This document shows, in pieces, positions 35,202 through 48,570 of a DNA stretch of 64,000 bases. A program made the translations under genes and the position numbers. The first letter of the stretch is position 1. Each line of letters opens with the position of its first letter. A model generated the notes under the pieces. That model had not been told where the DNA came from. It saw only the letters and a program-made list of their open reading frames with translations, and ran no database searches. Source of the stretch: Ulva prolifera. Taxonomy: Eukaryota; Chlorophyta; Ulvophyceae; Ulvales; Ulvaceae. The stretch is taken from NCBI GenBank assembly GCA_023078555.1, contig CM041199.1, positions 8,933,315 through 8,997,314 of the forward strand. The letters are read 5' to 3'.

Positions 35202-38200
35202 CTAGTCAACTCCCAAGCATGTTTGCGTAGAAACCAGGTGGCTTAAGCAACTCCCAAGCCCGTCTAGGCAACTCCCAAGCATGTTTGCGTAGAAACCTGG
35301 TCGCTTAAGCAACTCCCAAGCCTGTCTAGGCAACTCCCAAGCATGTCTACTCAACTCCCAAGCATGTTTGCGTAGAAACAAAGTCGTTTTAGCAACTCCC
35401 AAGCAAGTCTAGTCAACTCCCAAGCATAATTGCATAGATACCAGGTGGCTGAAGCAACTCCCAAGCCTGTCTAGGCAACTCCCAAGCATAATTGCATAGA
35501 TACCAGGTGGCTTAAGCAACTCCCAAGCCTGTCTACGCAACTCCCAAGCATGTTTGCGTAGAAACCAGGTGGCTTAAGCAACTCCCAAGCCCGTCTAGGC
35601 AACTCCCAAGCATGTTTGCGTAGAAACCTGGTCGCTTAAGCAACTCCCAAGCCTGTCTAGGCAACTCCCAAGCCTGTCTAGTCAACTCCCAAGCATGTTT
35701 GCGTAGAAACCAGGTGGCTTAAGCAACTCCCAAGCCCGTCTAGGCAACTCCCAAGCATGTTTGCGTAGAAACCTGGTCGCTTAAGCAACTCCCAAGCCTG
35801 TCTAGGCAACTCCCAAGCCTGTCTAGTCAACTCCCAAGCATGTTTGCGTAGAAACCAGGTGGCTTAAGCAACTCCCAAGCCCGTCTAGGCAACTCCCAAG
35901 CATGTTTGCGTAGAAACCTGGTCGCTTAAGCAACTCCCAAGCCTGTCTAGGCAACTCCCAAGCATGTCTACTCAACTCCCAAGCATGTTTGCGTAGAAAC
36001 AAAGTCGTTTTAGCAACTCCCAAGCATGTCTAGTCAACTCCCAAGCATAATTGCATAGATACCAGGTGGCTGAAGCAACTCCCAAGCCTGTCTAGGCAAC
36101 TCCCAAGCATAATTGCATAGATACCAGGTGGCTTAAGCAACTCCCAAGCCTGTCTACGCAGCTCCCTAGCATGTCTAGTCAACTCCTCAGCATGTTTGCG
36201 TAGAAACAAAGTCGTTTTAGCAACTCCCAAGCATGTCTAGTCAACTCCCAAGCATAATTGCATAGATACCAGGTGGCTGAAGCAACTCCCAAGCCTGTCT
36301 AGGCAACTCCCAAGCATGTCTAGTCAACTCCCAAGCATGTTAGCGTAGAAACCAGGTGGCTTAAGCAACTCCCAAGCCGGTCTAGTGAACTCCCAAGCAC
36401 GTTTGCGTAGAAACCAGGTGGCTTAAGCAACTCCCAAGCCCGTCTAGGCAACTCCCAAGCATAATTGCATAGATACCATGTGGCTGAGGCAACTCCCAAG
36501 CCTGTCCAGGCAACTCCCAAGCATGTCTACTCAACTCCCAAGCATGTTTGCGTAGAAACCTGGTCGCTTAAGCAACTCCCAAGCATGTCTAGGCAACTCC
36601 CAAGCCTGTCTAGTCAACTCCCAAGCATGTTTGCGTAGAAACCAGGTGGCTTAAGCAACTCCCAAGCCCGTCTAGGCAACTCCCAAGCATGTTTGCGTAG
36701 AAACCTGGTCGCTTAAGCAACTCCCAAGCCTGTCTAGGCAACTCCCAAGCATGTCTACTCAACTCCCAAGCATGTTTGCGTAGAAACAAAGTCGTTTTAG
36801 CAACTCCCAAGCATGTCTAGTCAACTCCCAAGCATAATTGCATAGATACCAGGTGGCTGAAGCAACTCCCAAGCCTGTCTAGGCAACTCCCAAGCATAAT
36901 TGCATAGATACCAGGTGGCTTAAGCAACTCCCAAGCCTGTCTACGCAACTCCCCAGCATGTCTAGTCAACTCCTCAGCATGTTTGCGTAGAAACAAAGTC
37001 GTTTTAGCAACTCCCAAGCATGTCTAGTCAACTCCCAAGCATAATTGCATAGATACCAGGTGGCTGAAGCAACTCCCAAGCCTGTCTAGGCAACTCCCAA
37101 GCATGTCTAGTCAACTCCTAAGCATGTTAGCGTAGAAACCAGGTGGCTTAAGCAACTCCCAAGCCGGTCTAGTGAACTCCCAAGCACGTTTGCGTAGAAA
37201 CCAGGTGGCTTAAGCAACTCCCAAGCCCGTCTAGGCAACTCCCAAGCATAATTGCATAGATACCATGTGGCTTAAGCAACTCCCAAGCCTGTCCAGGCAA
37301 CTCCCAAGCATGTCTACTCAACTCCCAAGCATGTTTGCGTAGAAACAAAGTCGTTTTAGCAACTCCCAAGCATGTCTAGTCAACTCCCAAGCATAATTGC
37401 ATAGATACCATGTGGCTTAAGCAACTCCCAAGCCTGTCTAGGCAACTCCCAAGCATGTTTGCGTAGAAACCTGGTCGCTTAAGCAACTCCCAAGGCTGTC
37501 TAGGCAACTCCCAAGCATGTCTAGTCTACTCGCAAGCATGTTTGCGTAGAAACCTGGTCGCTTAAGCAACTCCCAAGCCGGTCTAGGCGACTCCCAAACC
37601 TGTCTAGTCAACTCCCAAGCATGTTTGCGTAGAAACCTGGTCGCTTAAGCAACTCCCAAGCCTGTCTAGGCAACTCCCAAGCATAATTGCATAGATACCA
37701 GGTGGCTTAAGCAACTCCCAAGCCTGTCTAGGCAACTCCCAAGCATAATTGCATAGATACCAGGTGGCTTAAGCAACTCCCAAGCCTGTCTACGCAACTC
37801 CCAAGCATGTCTAGTCAACTCCCAAGCATGTTAGCGTAGAAACCAGGTGGCTTAAGCAACTCCCAAGCCGGTCTAGTGAACTCCCAAGCACGTTTGCGTA
37901 GAAACCAGGTGGCTTAAGCAACTCCCAAGCCCGTCTAGGCAACTCCCAAGCATAATTGCATAGATACCATGTGGCTGAGGCAACTCCCAAGCCTGTCCAG
38001 GCAACTCCCAAGCATGTCTACTCAACTCCCAAGCATGTTTGCGTAGAAACCTGGTCGCTTAAGCAACTCCCAAGCATGTCTAGGCAACTCCCAAGCCTGT
38101 CTAGTCAACTCCCAAGCATGTTTGCGTAGAAACCAGGTGGCTTAAGCAACTCCCAAGCCCGTCTAGGCAACTCCCAAGCATGTTTGCGTAGAAACCTGGT

Positions 38201-41200
38201 CGCTTAAGCAACTCCCAAGCCTGTCTAGGCAACTCCCAAGCATGTCTACTCAACTCCCAAGCATGTTTGCGTAGAAACAAAGTCGTTTTAGCAACTCCCA
38301 AGCATGTCTAGTCAACTCCCAAGCATAATTGCATAGATACCAGGTGGCTGAAGCAACTCCCAAGCCTGTCTAGGCAACTCCCAAGCATAATTGCATAGAT
38401 ACCAGGTGGCTTAAGCAACTCCCAAGCCTGTCTACGCAACTCCCCAGCATGTCTAGTCAACTCCTCAGCATGTTTGCGTAGAAACAAAGTCGTTTTAGCA
38501 ACTCCCAAGCATGTCTAGTCAACTCCCAAGCATAATTGCATAGATACCAGGTGGCTGAAGCAACTCCCAAGCCTGTCTAGGCAACTCCCAAGCATGTCTA
38601 GTCAACTCCTAAGCATGTTAGCGTAGAAACCAGGTGGCTTAAGCAACTCCCAAGCCGGTCTAGTGAACTCCCAAGCACGTTTGCGTAGAAACCAGGTGGC
38701 TTAAGCAACTCCCAAGCCCGTCTAGGCAACTCCCAAGCATAATTGCATAGATACCATGTGGCTTAAGCAACTCCCAAGCCTGTCCAGGCAACTCCCAAGC
38801 ATGTCTACTCAACTCCCAAGCATGTTTGCGTAGAAACAAAGTCGTTTTAGCAACTCCCAAGCATGTCTAGTCAACTCCCAAGCATAATTGCGTAGAAACC
38901 AGGTGGCTTAAGCAACTCCCAAGCCCGTCTAGGCAACTCCCAAGCATAATTGCATAGATACCATGTGGCTGAGGCAACTCCCAAGCCTGTCCAGGCAACT
39001 CCCAAGCATGTCTACTCAACTCCCAAGCATGTTTGCGTAGAAACCTGGTCGCTTAAGCAACTCCCAAGCCTGTCTAGGCAACTCCCAAGCCTGTCTAGTC
39101 AACTCCCAAGCATGTTTGCGTAGAAACCAGGTGGCTTAAGCAACTCCCAAGCCCGTCTAGGCAACTCCCAAGCATGTTTGCGTAGAAACCTGGTCGCTTA
39201 AGCAACTCCCAAGCCTGTCTAGGCAACTCCCAAGCATGTCTACTCAACTCCCAAGCATGTTTGCGTAGAAACAAAGTCGTTTTAGCAACTCCCAAGCAAG
39301 TCTAGTCAACTCCCAAGCATAATTGCATAGATACCAGGTGGCTGAAGCAACTCCCAAGCCTGTCTAGGCAACTCCCAAGCATAATTGCATAGATACCAGG
39401 TGGCTTAAGCAACTCCCAAGCCTGTCTACGCAACTCCCAAGCATGTTTGCGTAGAAACCAGGTGGCTTAAGCAACTCCCAAGCCCGTCTAGGCAACTCCC
39501 AAGCATGTTTGCGTAGAAACCTGGTCGCTTAAGCAACTCCCAAGCCTGTCTAGGCAACTCCCAAGCCTGTCTAGTCAACTCCCAAGCATGTTTGCGTAGA
39601 AACCAGGTGGCTTAAGCAACTCCCAAGCCCGTCTAGGCAACTCCCAAGCATGTTTGCGTAGAAACCTGGTCGCTTAAGCAACTCCCAAGCCTGTCTAGGC
39701 AACTCCCAAGCCTGTCTAGTCAACTCCCAAGCATGTTTGCGTAGAAACCAGGTGGCTTAAGCAACTCCCAAGCCCGTCTAGGCAACTCCCAAGCATGTTT
39801 GCGTAGAAACCTGGTCGCTTAAGCAACTCCCAAGCCTGTCTAGGCAACTCCCAAGCATGTCTACTCAACTCCCAAGCATGTTTGCGTAGAAACAAAGTCG
39901 TTTTAGCAACTCCCAAGCATGTCTAGTCAACTCCCAAGCATAATTGCATAGATACCAGGTGGCTGAAGCAACTCCCAAGCCTGTCTAGGCAACTCCCAAG
40001 CATAATTGCATAGATACCAGGTGGCTTAAGCAACTCCCAAGCCTGTCTACGCAGCTCCCTAGCATGTCTAGTCAACTCCTCAGCATGTTTGCGTAGAAAC
40101 AAAGTCGTTTTAGCAACTCCCAAGCATGTCTAGTCAACTCCCAAGCATAATTGCATAGATACCAGGTGGCTGAAGCAACTCCCAAGCCTGTCTAGGCAAC
40201 TCCCAAGCATGTCTAGTCAACTCCCAAGCATGTTAGCGTAGAAACCAGGTGGCTTAAGCAACTCCCAAGCCGGTCTAGTGAACTCCCAAGCACGTTTGCG
40301 TAGAAACCAGGTGGCTTAAGCAACTCCCAAGCCCGTCTAGGCAACTCCCAAGCATAATTGCATAGATACCATGTGGCTGAGGCAACTCCCAAGCCTGTCC
40401 AGGCAACTCCCAAGCATGTCTACTCAACTCCCAAGCATGTTTGCGTAGAAACCTGGTCGCTTAAGCAACTCCCAAGCATGTCTAGGCAACTCCCAAGCCT
40501 GTCTAGTCAACTCCCAAGCATGTTTGCGTAGAAACCAGGTGGCTTAAGCAACTCCCAAGCCCGTCTAGGCAACTCCCAAGCATGTTTGCGTAGAAACCTG
40601 GTCGCTTAAGCAACTCCCAAGCCTGTCTAGGCAACTCCCAAGCATGTCTACTCAACTCCCAAGCATGTTTGCGTAGAAACAAAGTCGTTTTAGCAACTCC
40701 CAAGCATGTCTAGTCAACTCCCAAGCATAATTGCATAGATACCAGGTGGCTGAAGCAACTCCCAAGCCTGTCTAGGCAACTCCCAAGCATAATTGCATAG
40801 ATACCAGGTGGCTTAAGCAACTCCCAAGCCTGTCTACGCAACTCCCCAGCATGTCTAGTCAACTCCTCAGCATGTTTGCGTAGAAACAAAGTCGTTTTAG
40901 CAACTCCCAAGCATGTCTAGTCAACTCCCAAGCATAATTGCATAGATACCAGGTGGCTGAAGCAACTCCCAAGCCTGTCTAGGCAACTCCCAAGCATGTC
41001 TAGTCAACTCCTAAGCATGTTAGCGTAGAAACCAGGTGGCTTAAGCAACTCCCAAGCCGGTCTAGTGAACTCCCAAGCACGTTTGCGTAGAAACCAGGTG
41101 GCTTAAGCAACTCCCAAGCCCGTCTAGGCAACTCCCAAGCATAATTGCATAGATACCATGTGGCTTAAGCAACTCCCAAGCCTGTCCAGGCAACTCCCAA

Positions 41201-41721
41201 GCATGTCTACTCAACTCCCAAGCATGTTTGCGTAGAAACAAAGTCGTTTTAGCAACTCCCAAGCATGTCTAGTCAACTCCCAAGCATAATTGCATAGATA
41301 CCATGTGGCTTAAGCAACTCCCAAGCCTGTCTAGGCAACTCCCAAGCATGTTTGCGTAGAAACCTGGTCGCTTAAGCAACTCCCAAGGCTGTCTAGGCAA
41401 CTCCCAAGCATGTCTAGTCTACTCGCAAGCATGTTTGCGTAGAAACCTGGTCGCTTAAGCAACTCCCAAGCCGGTCTAGGCGACTCCCAAACCTGTCTAG
41501 TCAACTCCCAAGCATGTTTGCGTAGAAACCTGGTCGCTTAAGCAACTCCCAAGCCTGTCTAGGCAACTCCCAAGCATAATTGCATAGATACCAGGTGGCT
41601 TAAGCAACTCCCAAGCCTGTCTAGGCAACTCCCAAGCATAATTGCATAGATACCAGGTGGCTTAAGCAACTCCCAAGCCTGTCTACGCAACTCCCAAGCA
41701 TGTCTAGTCAACTCCTCAGCA
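35202..41721. repeat. 3893-bp higher-order repeat with nested 1491-bp duplication
   Basis: Segment 35,202-37,828 recurs at 39,095-41,721 (offset 3893), including the private CAAGGCTGTC (37,491 and 41,384), TACTCGCAAGC and GGCGACTCCCAAACC markers. Between them a 1491-bp step repeats 36,320-37,369 as 37,811-38,860. GCAAGTCTAG (near 35,403 and 39,296) is shared by both 3893-bp copies. The 3893-bp spacing is therefore the unit plus a 1491-bp internal duplication that is not repeated in the second copy. Confidence 0.83.
38878..38918 (+). repeat. Chimeric long monomer at an exchange junction
   Basis: This L monomer reads ATAATTGC followed by GTAGAAACC: the left half of the ATAATTGCATAGATACC type joined to the right half of the GTTTGCGTAGAAACC type. 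It lies exactly where the second 1491-bp copy ends and P-type sequence resumes. I noticed no other ATAATTGCG in the window. It is best read as an unequal crossover joined within the shared TTGC. Confidence 0.7.
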
Positions 41722-42245
41722 TGTTTGCGTAGAAACAAAGTCGTTTTGGCAACTCCCAAGCATGTCTATTCAACTCCCAAGCATAATTGCATAGATACCA
41801 TGTGGCTTAAGCAACTCCCAAGCATGTCTAGTCAAGTCCAAAGCATGTTTGCGTAGAAACCAGGTGGCTTAAGCAACTCCCAAGCCTGTCTAGGCAACTC
41901 CCAAGCATAATTGCATAGATACCAGGTGGCTTAAGCAACGCCCAAGCCTGTCTAGTCAACTCCCAAGCATGTTAGCGTAGAAACCAGGTGGCTTAAGCAA
42001 CTCCCAAGCCGGTCTAGTCAACTCCCAAGCACGTTTGCGTAGAAACCAGGTGGCTTAAGCAACTCCCAAGCCTGTCTAGGCAACTCCCAAGCATAATTGC
42101 ATAGATACCAGGTGGCTTAAGCAACTCCCAAGCCTGTCTACGCAACTCCCAAGCATGTCTAGTCAACTCCCAAGCATGTTTGCGTAGAAAGCTGGTCGCT
42201 TAAGCAACTCCCAAGCCCGTCTAGGCAACTCCCAAGCATAATTGC

Positions 42246-42850
42246 ATAGACACCATGTGGCTTAAGCAACTCCCAAGCCTGTCTACGCAACTCCCAAGCA
42301 TGTCTAGTCTACTCCCAAGCATGTTTGCGCAGAAACCAGGTGGCTTAAGCAACTCCCAAGTCTGTCAAGGCAACTCCCAAGCCCGACTAGTCAACTCCCA
42401 AGCATGTTTTCGTAGAAACCAAGTCGTTCAAGCAACTCCCAAGCCTGTATAGGCAACTCCCAAGCATGTTTGCATAGATACCAGGTGGCTTAAGCAACTC
42501 CCAAGCCTGTCTCGGCAACTCCCAATCATGTTTGCATAGATACCAAGTGGCTTAAGCAACTCCCAAGCCTGTCTCGGCTACTCCCAAGCATGTTTGCATA
42601 GATACCATGTGGCTTAAGCAACTCCCAAGCCTGTCTAGGCAACACCCAAGCATGGCTAGTCTACTCCAAAGCATGTTTGCGCAGAAACCAGGTGGGTTAA
42701 GCAACTCCCAAGTCTGTCAAGGCAACTCCCAAGCCCGACTAGTCAACTCCCAAGCATGTTTTTGTAGAAACCAAGTCGTTCAAGCAACTCCCAAGCCTGT
42801 ATAGGCAACTCCCAAGCATGTTTGCATAGATACCAGGTGGCTTAAGCAAC
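42246..42850. repeat. V module 5 (352-bp pair)
   Basis: Members start near 42,255 and 42,607. This copy has GCGCAGAAACC with an ordinary GTGGCTTAAG in the first member, where left-hand modules have GCGCTGAAACC with GTGGGTTAAG, and GTCTCGGCAACTCCCAATC where they have GTCTCGGTAACTCCC. It therefore belongs to a right-hand subtype. Confidence 0.85.
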
Positions 42851-45619
42851 TCCCAAGCCTGTCTCGGCAACTCCTAAGCATATTTGCGTAGAAACCTGGT
42901 GGCTTTAGCAACTCCCAAGCCCGTCTAGGCAACTCCCAAGCATGTTTGCGTAGAAACCTGGTCGCTTAAGCAACTCCCAAGCCTGTCTAGGCAACTCCCA
43001 AGCCTGTCTAGGCAACTCCCAAGCATAATTGCATAGATACCAGGTGGCTTAAGCAACTCCCAAGCCTGTCTAGGCAACTCCCAAGCATAATTGCATAGAT
43101 ACCAGGTGGCTAAAGCAACTCCCAAGCCTGTCTACGCAACTCCCAAGCATGTCTAGTCAACTCCTCAGCATGTTTGCGTAGAAACAAAGTCGTTTTAGCA
43201 ACTCCCAAGCATGTCTAGTCAACTCCCAAGCATAATTGCATAGATACCATGTGGCTTAAGCAACTCCCAAGCATGTCTAGTCAAGTCCCAAGCATGTTTG
43301 CGTAGAAACCAGGTGGCTTCAGCAACTCCCAAGCCTGTCTAGGCAACTCCCAAGCATAATTGCATAGATACCAGGTGGCTCAAGCAACGCCCAAGCCTGT
43401 CTAGTCAACTCCCAAGCATGTTTGCGTAGAAACCAGGTGGCTTGAGCAACTCCCAAGCCCGTCTAGGCAACTCCCAAGCATGTTTGCGTAGAAACCTGGT
43501 CGCTTAAGCAACTTTCAAGCCTGTCTAGGCAACTCCCAAGCATGTCTACTCAACTCCCAAGCATAATTGCATAGATACCAGGTGGCTTAAGCAACTCCCA
43601 AGCCTGTCTAGTCAAGTCCCAAGCATGTTTGCGTAGAAACCAGGTGGCTTAAGCAACTCCCAAGCCTGTCTAGGCAACTCCCAAGCATAATTGCATAGAT
43701 ACCAGGTGGCTTAAGCAACTCCCAAGCCTGTCTAGTCAACTCCCAAGCATGTTTGCGTAGAAACCAGGTGGCTTAAGCAACTCCCAAGCCCGTCTAGGCA
43801 ACTCCCATGCATGTTTGCGTAGAAACCTGGTCGCTTAAGCAACTCCCAAGCCTGTCTAGGCAACTCCCAAGCCTGTCTAGTCAACTCCCAAGCATGTTTG
43901 CGTAGAAACCAGGTGGCTTAAGCAACTCCCAAGCCCGTCTAGGCAACTCCCAAGCATGTTTGCGTAGAAACCTGGTCGCTTAAGCAACTCCCAAGCCTGT
44001 CTAGGCAACTCCCAAGCATGTCTACTCAACTCCCAAGCATGTTTGCGTAGAAACAAAGTCGTTTTAGCAACTCCCAAGCATGTCTAGTCAACTCCCAAGC
44101 ATAATTGCATAGATACCAGGTGGCTGAAGCAACTCCCAAGCCTGTCTAGGCAACTCCCAAGCATAATTGCATAGATACCAGGTGGCTTAAGCAACTCCCA
44201 AGCCTGTCTACGCAACTCCCCAGCATGTCTAGTCAACTCCTCAGCATGTTTGCGTAGAAACAAAGTCGTTTTAGCAACTCCCAAGCATGTCTAGTCAACT
44301 CCCAAGCATAATTGCATAGATACCAGGTGGCTGAAGCAACTCCCAAGCCTGTCTAGGCAACTCCCAAGCATGTCTAGTCAACTCCCAAGCATGTTAGCGT
44401 AGAAACCAGGTGGCTTAAGCAACTCCCAAGCCGGTCTAGTGAACTCCCAAGCACGTTTGCGTAGAAACCAGGTGGCTTAAGCAACTCCCAAGCCCGTCTA
44501 GGCAACTCCCAAGCATAATTGCATAGATACCATGTGGCTTCAGCAACTCCCAAGCCTGTCCAGGCAACTCCCAAGCATGTCTACTCAACTCCCAAGCATG
44601 TTTGCGTAGAAACAAAGTCGTTTTAGCAACTCCCAAGCATGTCTAGTCAACTCCCAAGCATAATTGCATAGATACCATGTGGCTTAAGCAACTCCCAAGC
44701 CTGTCTAGGCAACTCCCAAGCATGTTTGCGTAGAAACCTGGTCGCTTAAGCAACTCCCAAGGCTGTCTAGGCAACTCCCAAGCATGTCTAGTCTACTCGC
44801 AAGCATGTTTGCGTAGAAACCTGGTCGCTTAAGCAACTCCCAAGCCGGTCTAGGCGACTCCCAAACCTGTCTAGTCAACTCCCAAGCATGTTTGCGTAGA
44901 AACCTGGTCGCTTAAGCAACTCCCAAGCCTGTCTAGGCAACTCCCAAGCATAATTGCATAGATACCAGGTGGCTTAAGCAACTCCCAAGCCTGTCTAGGC
45001 AACTCCCAAGCATAATTGCATAGATACCAGGTGGCTTAAGCAACTCCCAAGCCTGTCTACGCAACTCCCAAGCATGTCTAGTCAACTCCTCAGCATGTTT
45101 GCGTAGAAACAAAGTCGTTTTGGCAACTCCCAAGCATGTCTATTCAACTCCCAAGCATAATTGCATAGATACCATGTGGCTTAAGCAACTCCCAAGCATG
45201 TCTAGTCAAGTCCCAAGCATGTTTGCGTAGAAACCAGGTGGCTTAAGCAACTCCCAAGCCTGTCTAGGCAACTCCCAAGCATAATTGCATAGATACCAGG
45301 TGGCTTAAGCAACGCCCAAGCCTGTCTAGTCAACTCCCAAGCATGTTAGCGTAGAAACCAGGTGGCTTAAGCAACTCCCAAGCCGGTCTAGTCAACTCCC
45401 AAGCACGTTTGCGTAGAAACCAGGTGGCTTAAGCAACTCCCAAGCCTGTCTAGGCAACTCCCAAGCATAATTGCATAGATACCAGGTGGCTTAAGCAACT
45501 CCCAAGCCTGTCTACGCAACTCCCAAGCATGTCTAGTCAACTCCCAAGCATGTTTGCGTAGAAAGCTGGTCGCTTAAGCAACTCCCAAGCCCGTCTAGGC
45601 AACTCCCAAGCATAATTGC

Positions 45620-46225
45620 ATAGACACCATGTGGCTTAAGCAACTCCCAAGCCTGTCTACGCAACTCCCAAGCATGTCTAGTCTACTCCCAAGCATGTTT
45701 GCGCAGAAACCAGGTGGCTTAAGCAACTCCCAAGTCTGTCAAGGCAACTCCCAAGCCCGACTAGTCAACTCCCAAGCATGTTTTCGTAGAAACCAAGTCG
45801 TTCAAGCAACTCCCAAGCCTGTATAGGCAACTCCCAAGCATGTTTGCATAGATACCAGGTGGCTTAAGCAACTCCCAAGCCTGTCTCGGCAACTCCCAAT
45901 CATGTTTGCATAGATACCAAGTGGCTTAAGCAACTCCCAAGCCTGTCTCGGCTACTCCCAAGCATGTTTGCATAGATACCATGTGGCTTAAGCAACTCCC
46001 AAGCCTGTCTAGGCAACACCCAAGCATGGCTAGTCTACTCCAAAGCATGTTTGCGCAGAAACCAGGTGGGTTAAGCAACTCCCAAGTCTGTCAAGGCAAC
46101 TCCCAAGCCCGACTAGTCAACTCCCAAGCATGTTTTTGTAGAAACCAAGTCGTTCAAGCAACTCCCAAGCCTGTATAGGCAACTCCCAAGCATGTTTGCA
46201 TAGATACCAGGTGGCTTAAGCAACT
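45620..46225. repeat. V module 6 (352-bp pair)
   Basis: Members start near 45,629 and 45,981. It is the 3374-bp partner of V module 5 and carries the same right-hand subtype changes. No difference from module 5 was noticed by eye. Confidence 0.85.
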
Positions 46226-47250
46226 CCCAAGCCTGTCTCGGCAACTCCTAAGCATATTTGCGTAGAAACCTGGTGGCTTTAGCAACTCCCAAGCCCGTCT
46301 AGGCAACTCCCAAGCATGTTTGCGTAGAAACCTGGTCGCTTAAGCAACTCCCAAGCCTGTCTAGGCAACTCCCAAGCCTGTCTAGGCAACTCCCAAGCAT
46401 AATTGCATAGATACCAGGTGGCTTAAGCAACTCCCAAGCCTGTCTAGGCAACTCCCAAGCATAATTGCATAGATACCAGGTGGCTAAAGCAACTCCCAAG
46501 CCTGTCTACGCAACTCCCAAGCATGTCTAGTCAACTCCTCAGCATGTTTGCGTAGAAACAAAGTCGTTTTAGCAACTCCCAAGCATGTCTAGTCAACTCC
46601 CAAGCATAATTGCATAGATACCATGTGGCTTAAGCAACTCCCAAGCATGTCTAGTCAAGTCCCAAGCATGTTTGCGTAGAAACCAGGTGGCTTCAGCAAC
46701 TCCCAAGCCTGTCTAGGCAACTCCCAAGCATAATTGCATAGATACCAGGTGGCTCAAGCAACGCCCAAGCCTGTCTAGTCAACTCCCAAGCATGTTTGCG
46801 TAGAAACCAGGTGGCTTGAGCAACTCCCAAGCCCGTCTAGGCAACTCCCAAGCATGTTTGCGTAGAAACCTGGTCGCTTAAGCAACTTTCAAGCCTGTCT
46901 AGGCAACTCCCAAGCATGTCTACTCAACTCCCAAGCATAATTGCATAGATACCAGGTGGCTTAAGCAACTCCCAAGCCTGTCTAGTCAAGTCCCAAGCAT
47001 GTTTGCGTAGAAACCAGGTGGCTTAAGCAACTCCCAAGCCTGTCTAGGCAACTCCCAAGCATAATTGCATAGATACCAGGTGGCTTAAGCAACTCCCAAG
47101 CCTGTCTAGTCAACTCCCAAGCATGTTTGCGTAGAAACCAGGTGGCTTAAGCAACTCCCAAGCCCGTCTAGGCAACTCCCATGCATGTTTGCGTAGAAAC
47201 CTGGTCGCTTAAGCAACTCCCAAGCCTGTCTAGGCAACTCCCAAGCCTGT

Positions 47251-48078
47251 CTAGTCAACTCCCAAGCATGTTTGCGTAGAAACCAGGTGGCTTAAGCAAC
47301 TCCCAAGCCCGTCTAGGCAACTCCCAAGCATGTTTGCGTAGAAACCTGGTCGCTTAAGCAACTCCCAAGCCTGTCTAGGCAACTCCCAAGCATGTCTACT
47401 CAACTCCCAAGCATGTTTGCGTAGAAACAAAGTCGTTTTAGCAACTCCCAAGCATGTCTAGTCAACTCCCAAGCATAATTGCATAGATACCAGGTGGCTG
47501 AAGCAACTCCCAAGCCTGTCTAGGCAACTCCCAAGCATAATTGCATAGATACCAGGTGGCTTAAGCAACTCCCAAGCCTGTCTACGCAACTCCCAAGCAT
47601 AATTGCATAGATACCAGGTGGCTTAAGCAACTCCCAAGCCTGTCTAGGCAACTCCCAAGCCTGTCTAGTCAACTCCCAAGCATGTTTGCGTAGAAACCAG
47701 GTGGCTTAAGCAACTCCCAAGCCCGTCTAGGCAACTCCCAAGCATGTTTGCGTAGAAACCTGGTCGCTTAAGCAACTCCCAAGCCTGTCTAGGCAACTCC
47801 CAAGCATGTCTACTCAACTCCCAAGCATGTTTGCGTAGAAACAAAGTCGTTTTAGCAACTCCCAAGCATGTCTAGTCAACTCCCAAGCATAATTGCATAG
47901 ATACCAGGTGGCTGAAGCAACTCCCAAGCCTGTCTAGGCAACTCCCAAGCATAATTGCATAGATACCAGGTGGCTTAAGCAACTCCCAAGCCTGTCTACG
48001 CAACTCCCCAGCATGTCTAGTCAACTCCTCAGCATGTTTGCGTAGAAACAAAGACGTTTTAGCAACTCCCAAGCCCGT
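47251..48078. repeat. 414-bp tandem duplication
   Basis: The segment beginning at 47,251 repeats at 47,665, a step of 414 bp (twice 207). The right copy goes on to GCAACTCCCCAGC and to the variant AAACAAAGACGTTTTAG (near 48,048), where T of AAGTCG has become A. That variant recurs near 49,706, 58,049 and 61,176 and marks one lineage of the right-hand domain. Confidence 0.8.
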
Positions 48079-48360
48079 CTAGGCAACTCCCAAGCATAAT
48101 TGCATAGATACCAGGTGGCTTAAGCAACTCCCAAGCCTGTCCAGGCAACTCCCAAGCATGTCTACTCAACTCCCAAGCATGTTTGCGTAGAAACAAAGTC
48201 GTTTTAGCAACTCCCAAGCATGTCTAGTCAACTCCCAAGCATAATTGCATAGATACCATGTGGCTTAAGCAACTCCCAAGCCTGTCTAGGCAACTCCCAA
48301 GCATGTTTGCGTAGAAACCTGGTCGCTTAAGCAACTCCCAAGGCTGTCTAGGCAACTCCC
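48079..48360. repeat. Monomers shared with the 37.3/41.2/44.6 kb blocks
   Basis: The order CTGTCCAGG, CTACTCAAC, AAACAAAGTCG, ATGTGGC, CAAGGCTGTC (48,339) matches the segments ending at 37,491, 41,384 and 44,758. The match ends where V variants begin near 48,361, so a V module is joined here to a segment that elsewhere continues with TACTCGCAAGC. Confidence 0.75.
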
Positions 48361-48570
48361 AAGCATGTTTGCATAGATACCATGTGGCTTAAGCAACTCC
48401 CAAGCCTGTCTAGGCAACACCCAAGCATGGCTAGTCTACTCCCAAGCATGTTTGCGCAGAAACCAGGTGGGTTAAGCAACTCCCAAGTCTGTCAAGGCAA
48501 CTCCCAAGCCCGACTAGTCAACTCCCAAGCATGTTTTCGTAGAAACCAAGTCGTTCAAGCAACTCCTAAG
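48361..48570. repeat. V module 7, single partial member
   Basis: Only one core run is present (ATGGCTAGTC to AAGTCGTTCAAG), without the GTCTCGG monomers or a second 352-bp member. It ends in CAACTCCTAAGC and passes into ordinary CTGTCTAGTC monomers. Confidence 0.8.

Larger units (their letters stand above)
40500..47580. repeat. 3374-bp higher-order repeat, about 2.1 copies
   Basis: Anchors repeat at 3374 bp: 40,503/43,877/47,251, 40,710/44,084, 41,062/44,436, 41,559/44,933, 42,255/45,629, 42,607/45,981 and 42,925/46,299. The left end overlaps the 3893-bp repeat. Shared private markers are TTTTGGCAACTCC (near 41,747 and 45,121), CTCCCATGCATG (near 43,803 and 47,177), GGCTTGAGC (near 43,440 and 46,814) and GGCTAAAGC (near 43,109 and 46,483). 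Differences noticed are CAAGTCCAAAGC in the left copy (near 41,835) and GGCTTCAGC near 44,536 in the right. Confidence 0.88.
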
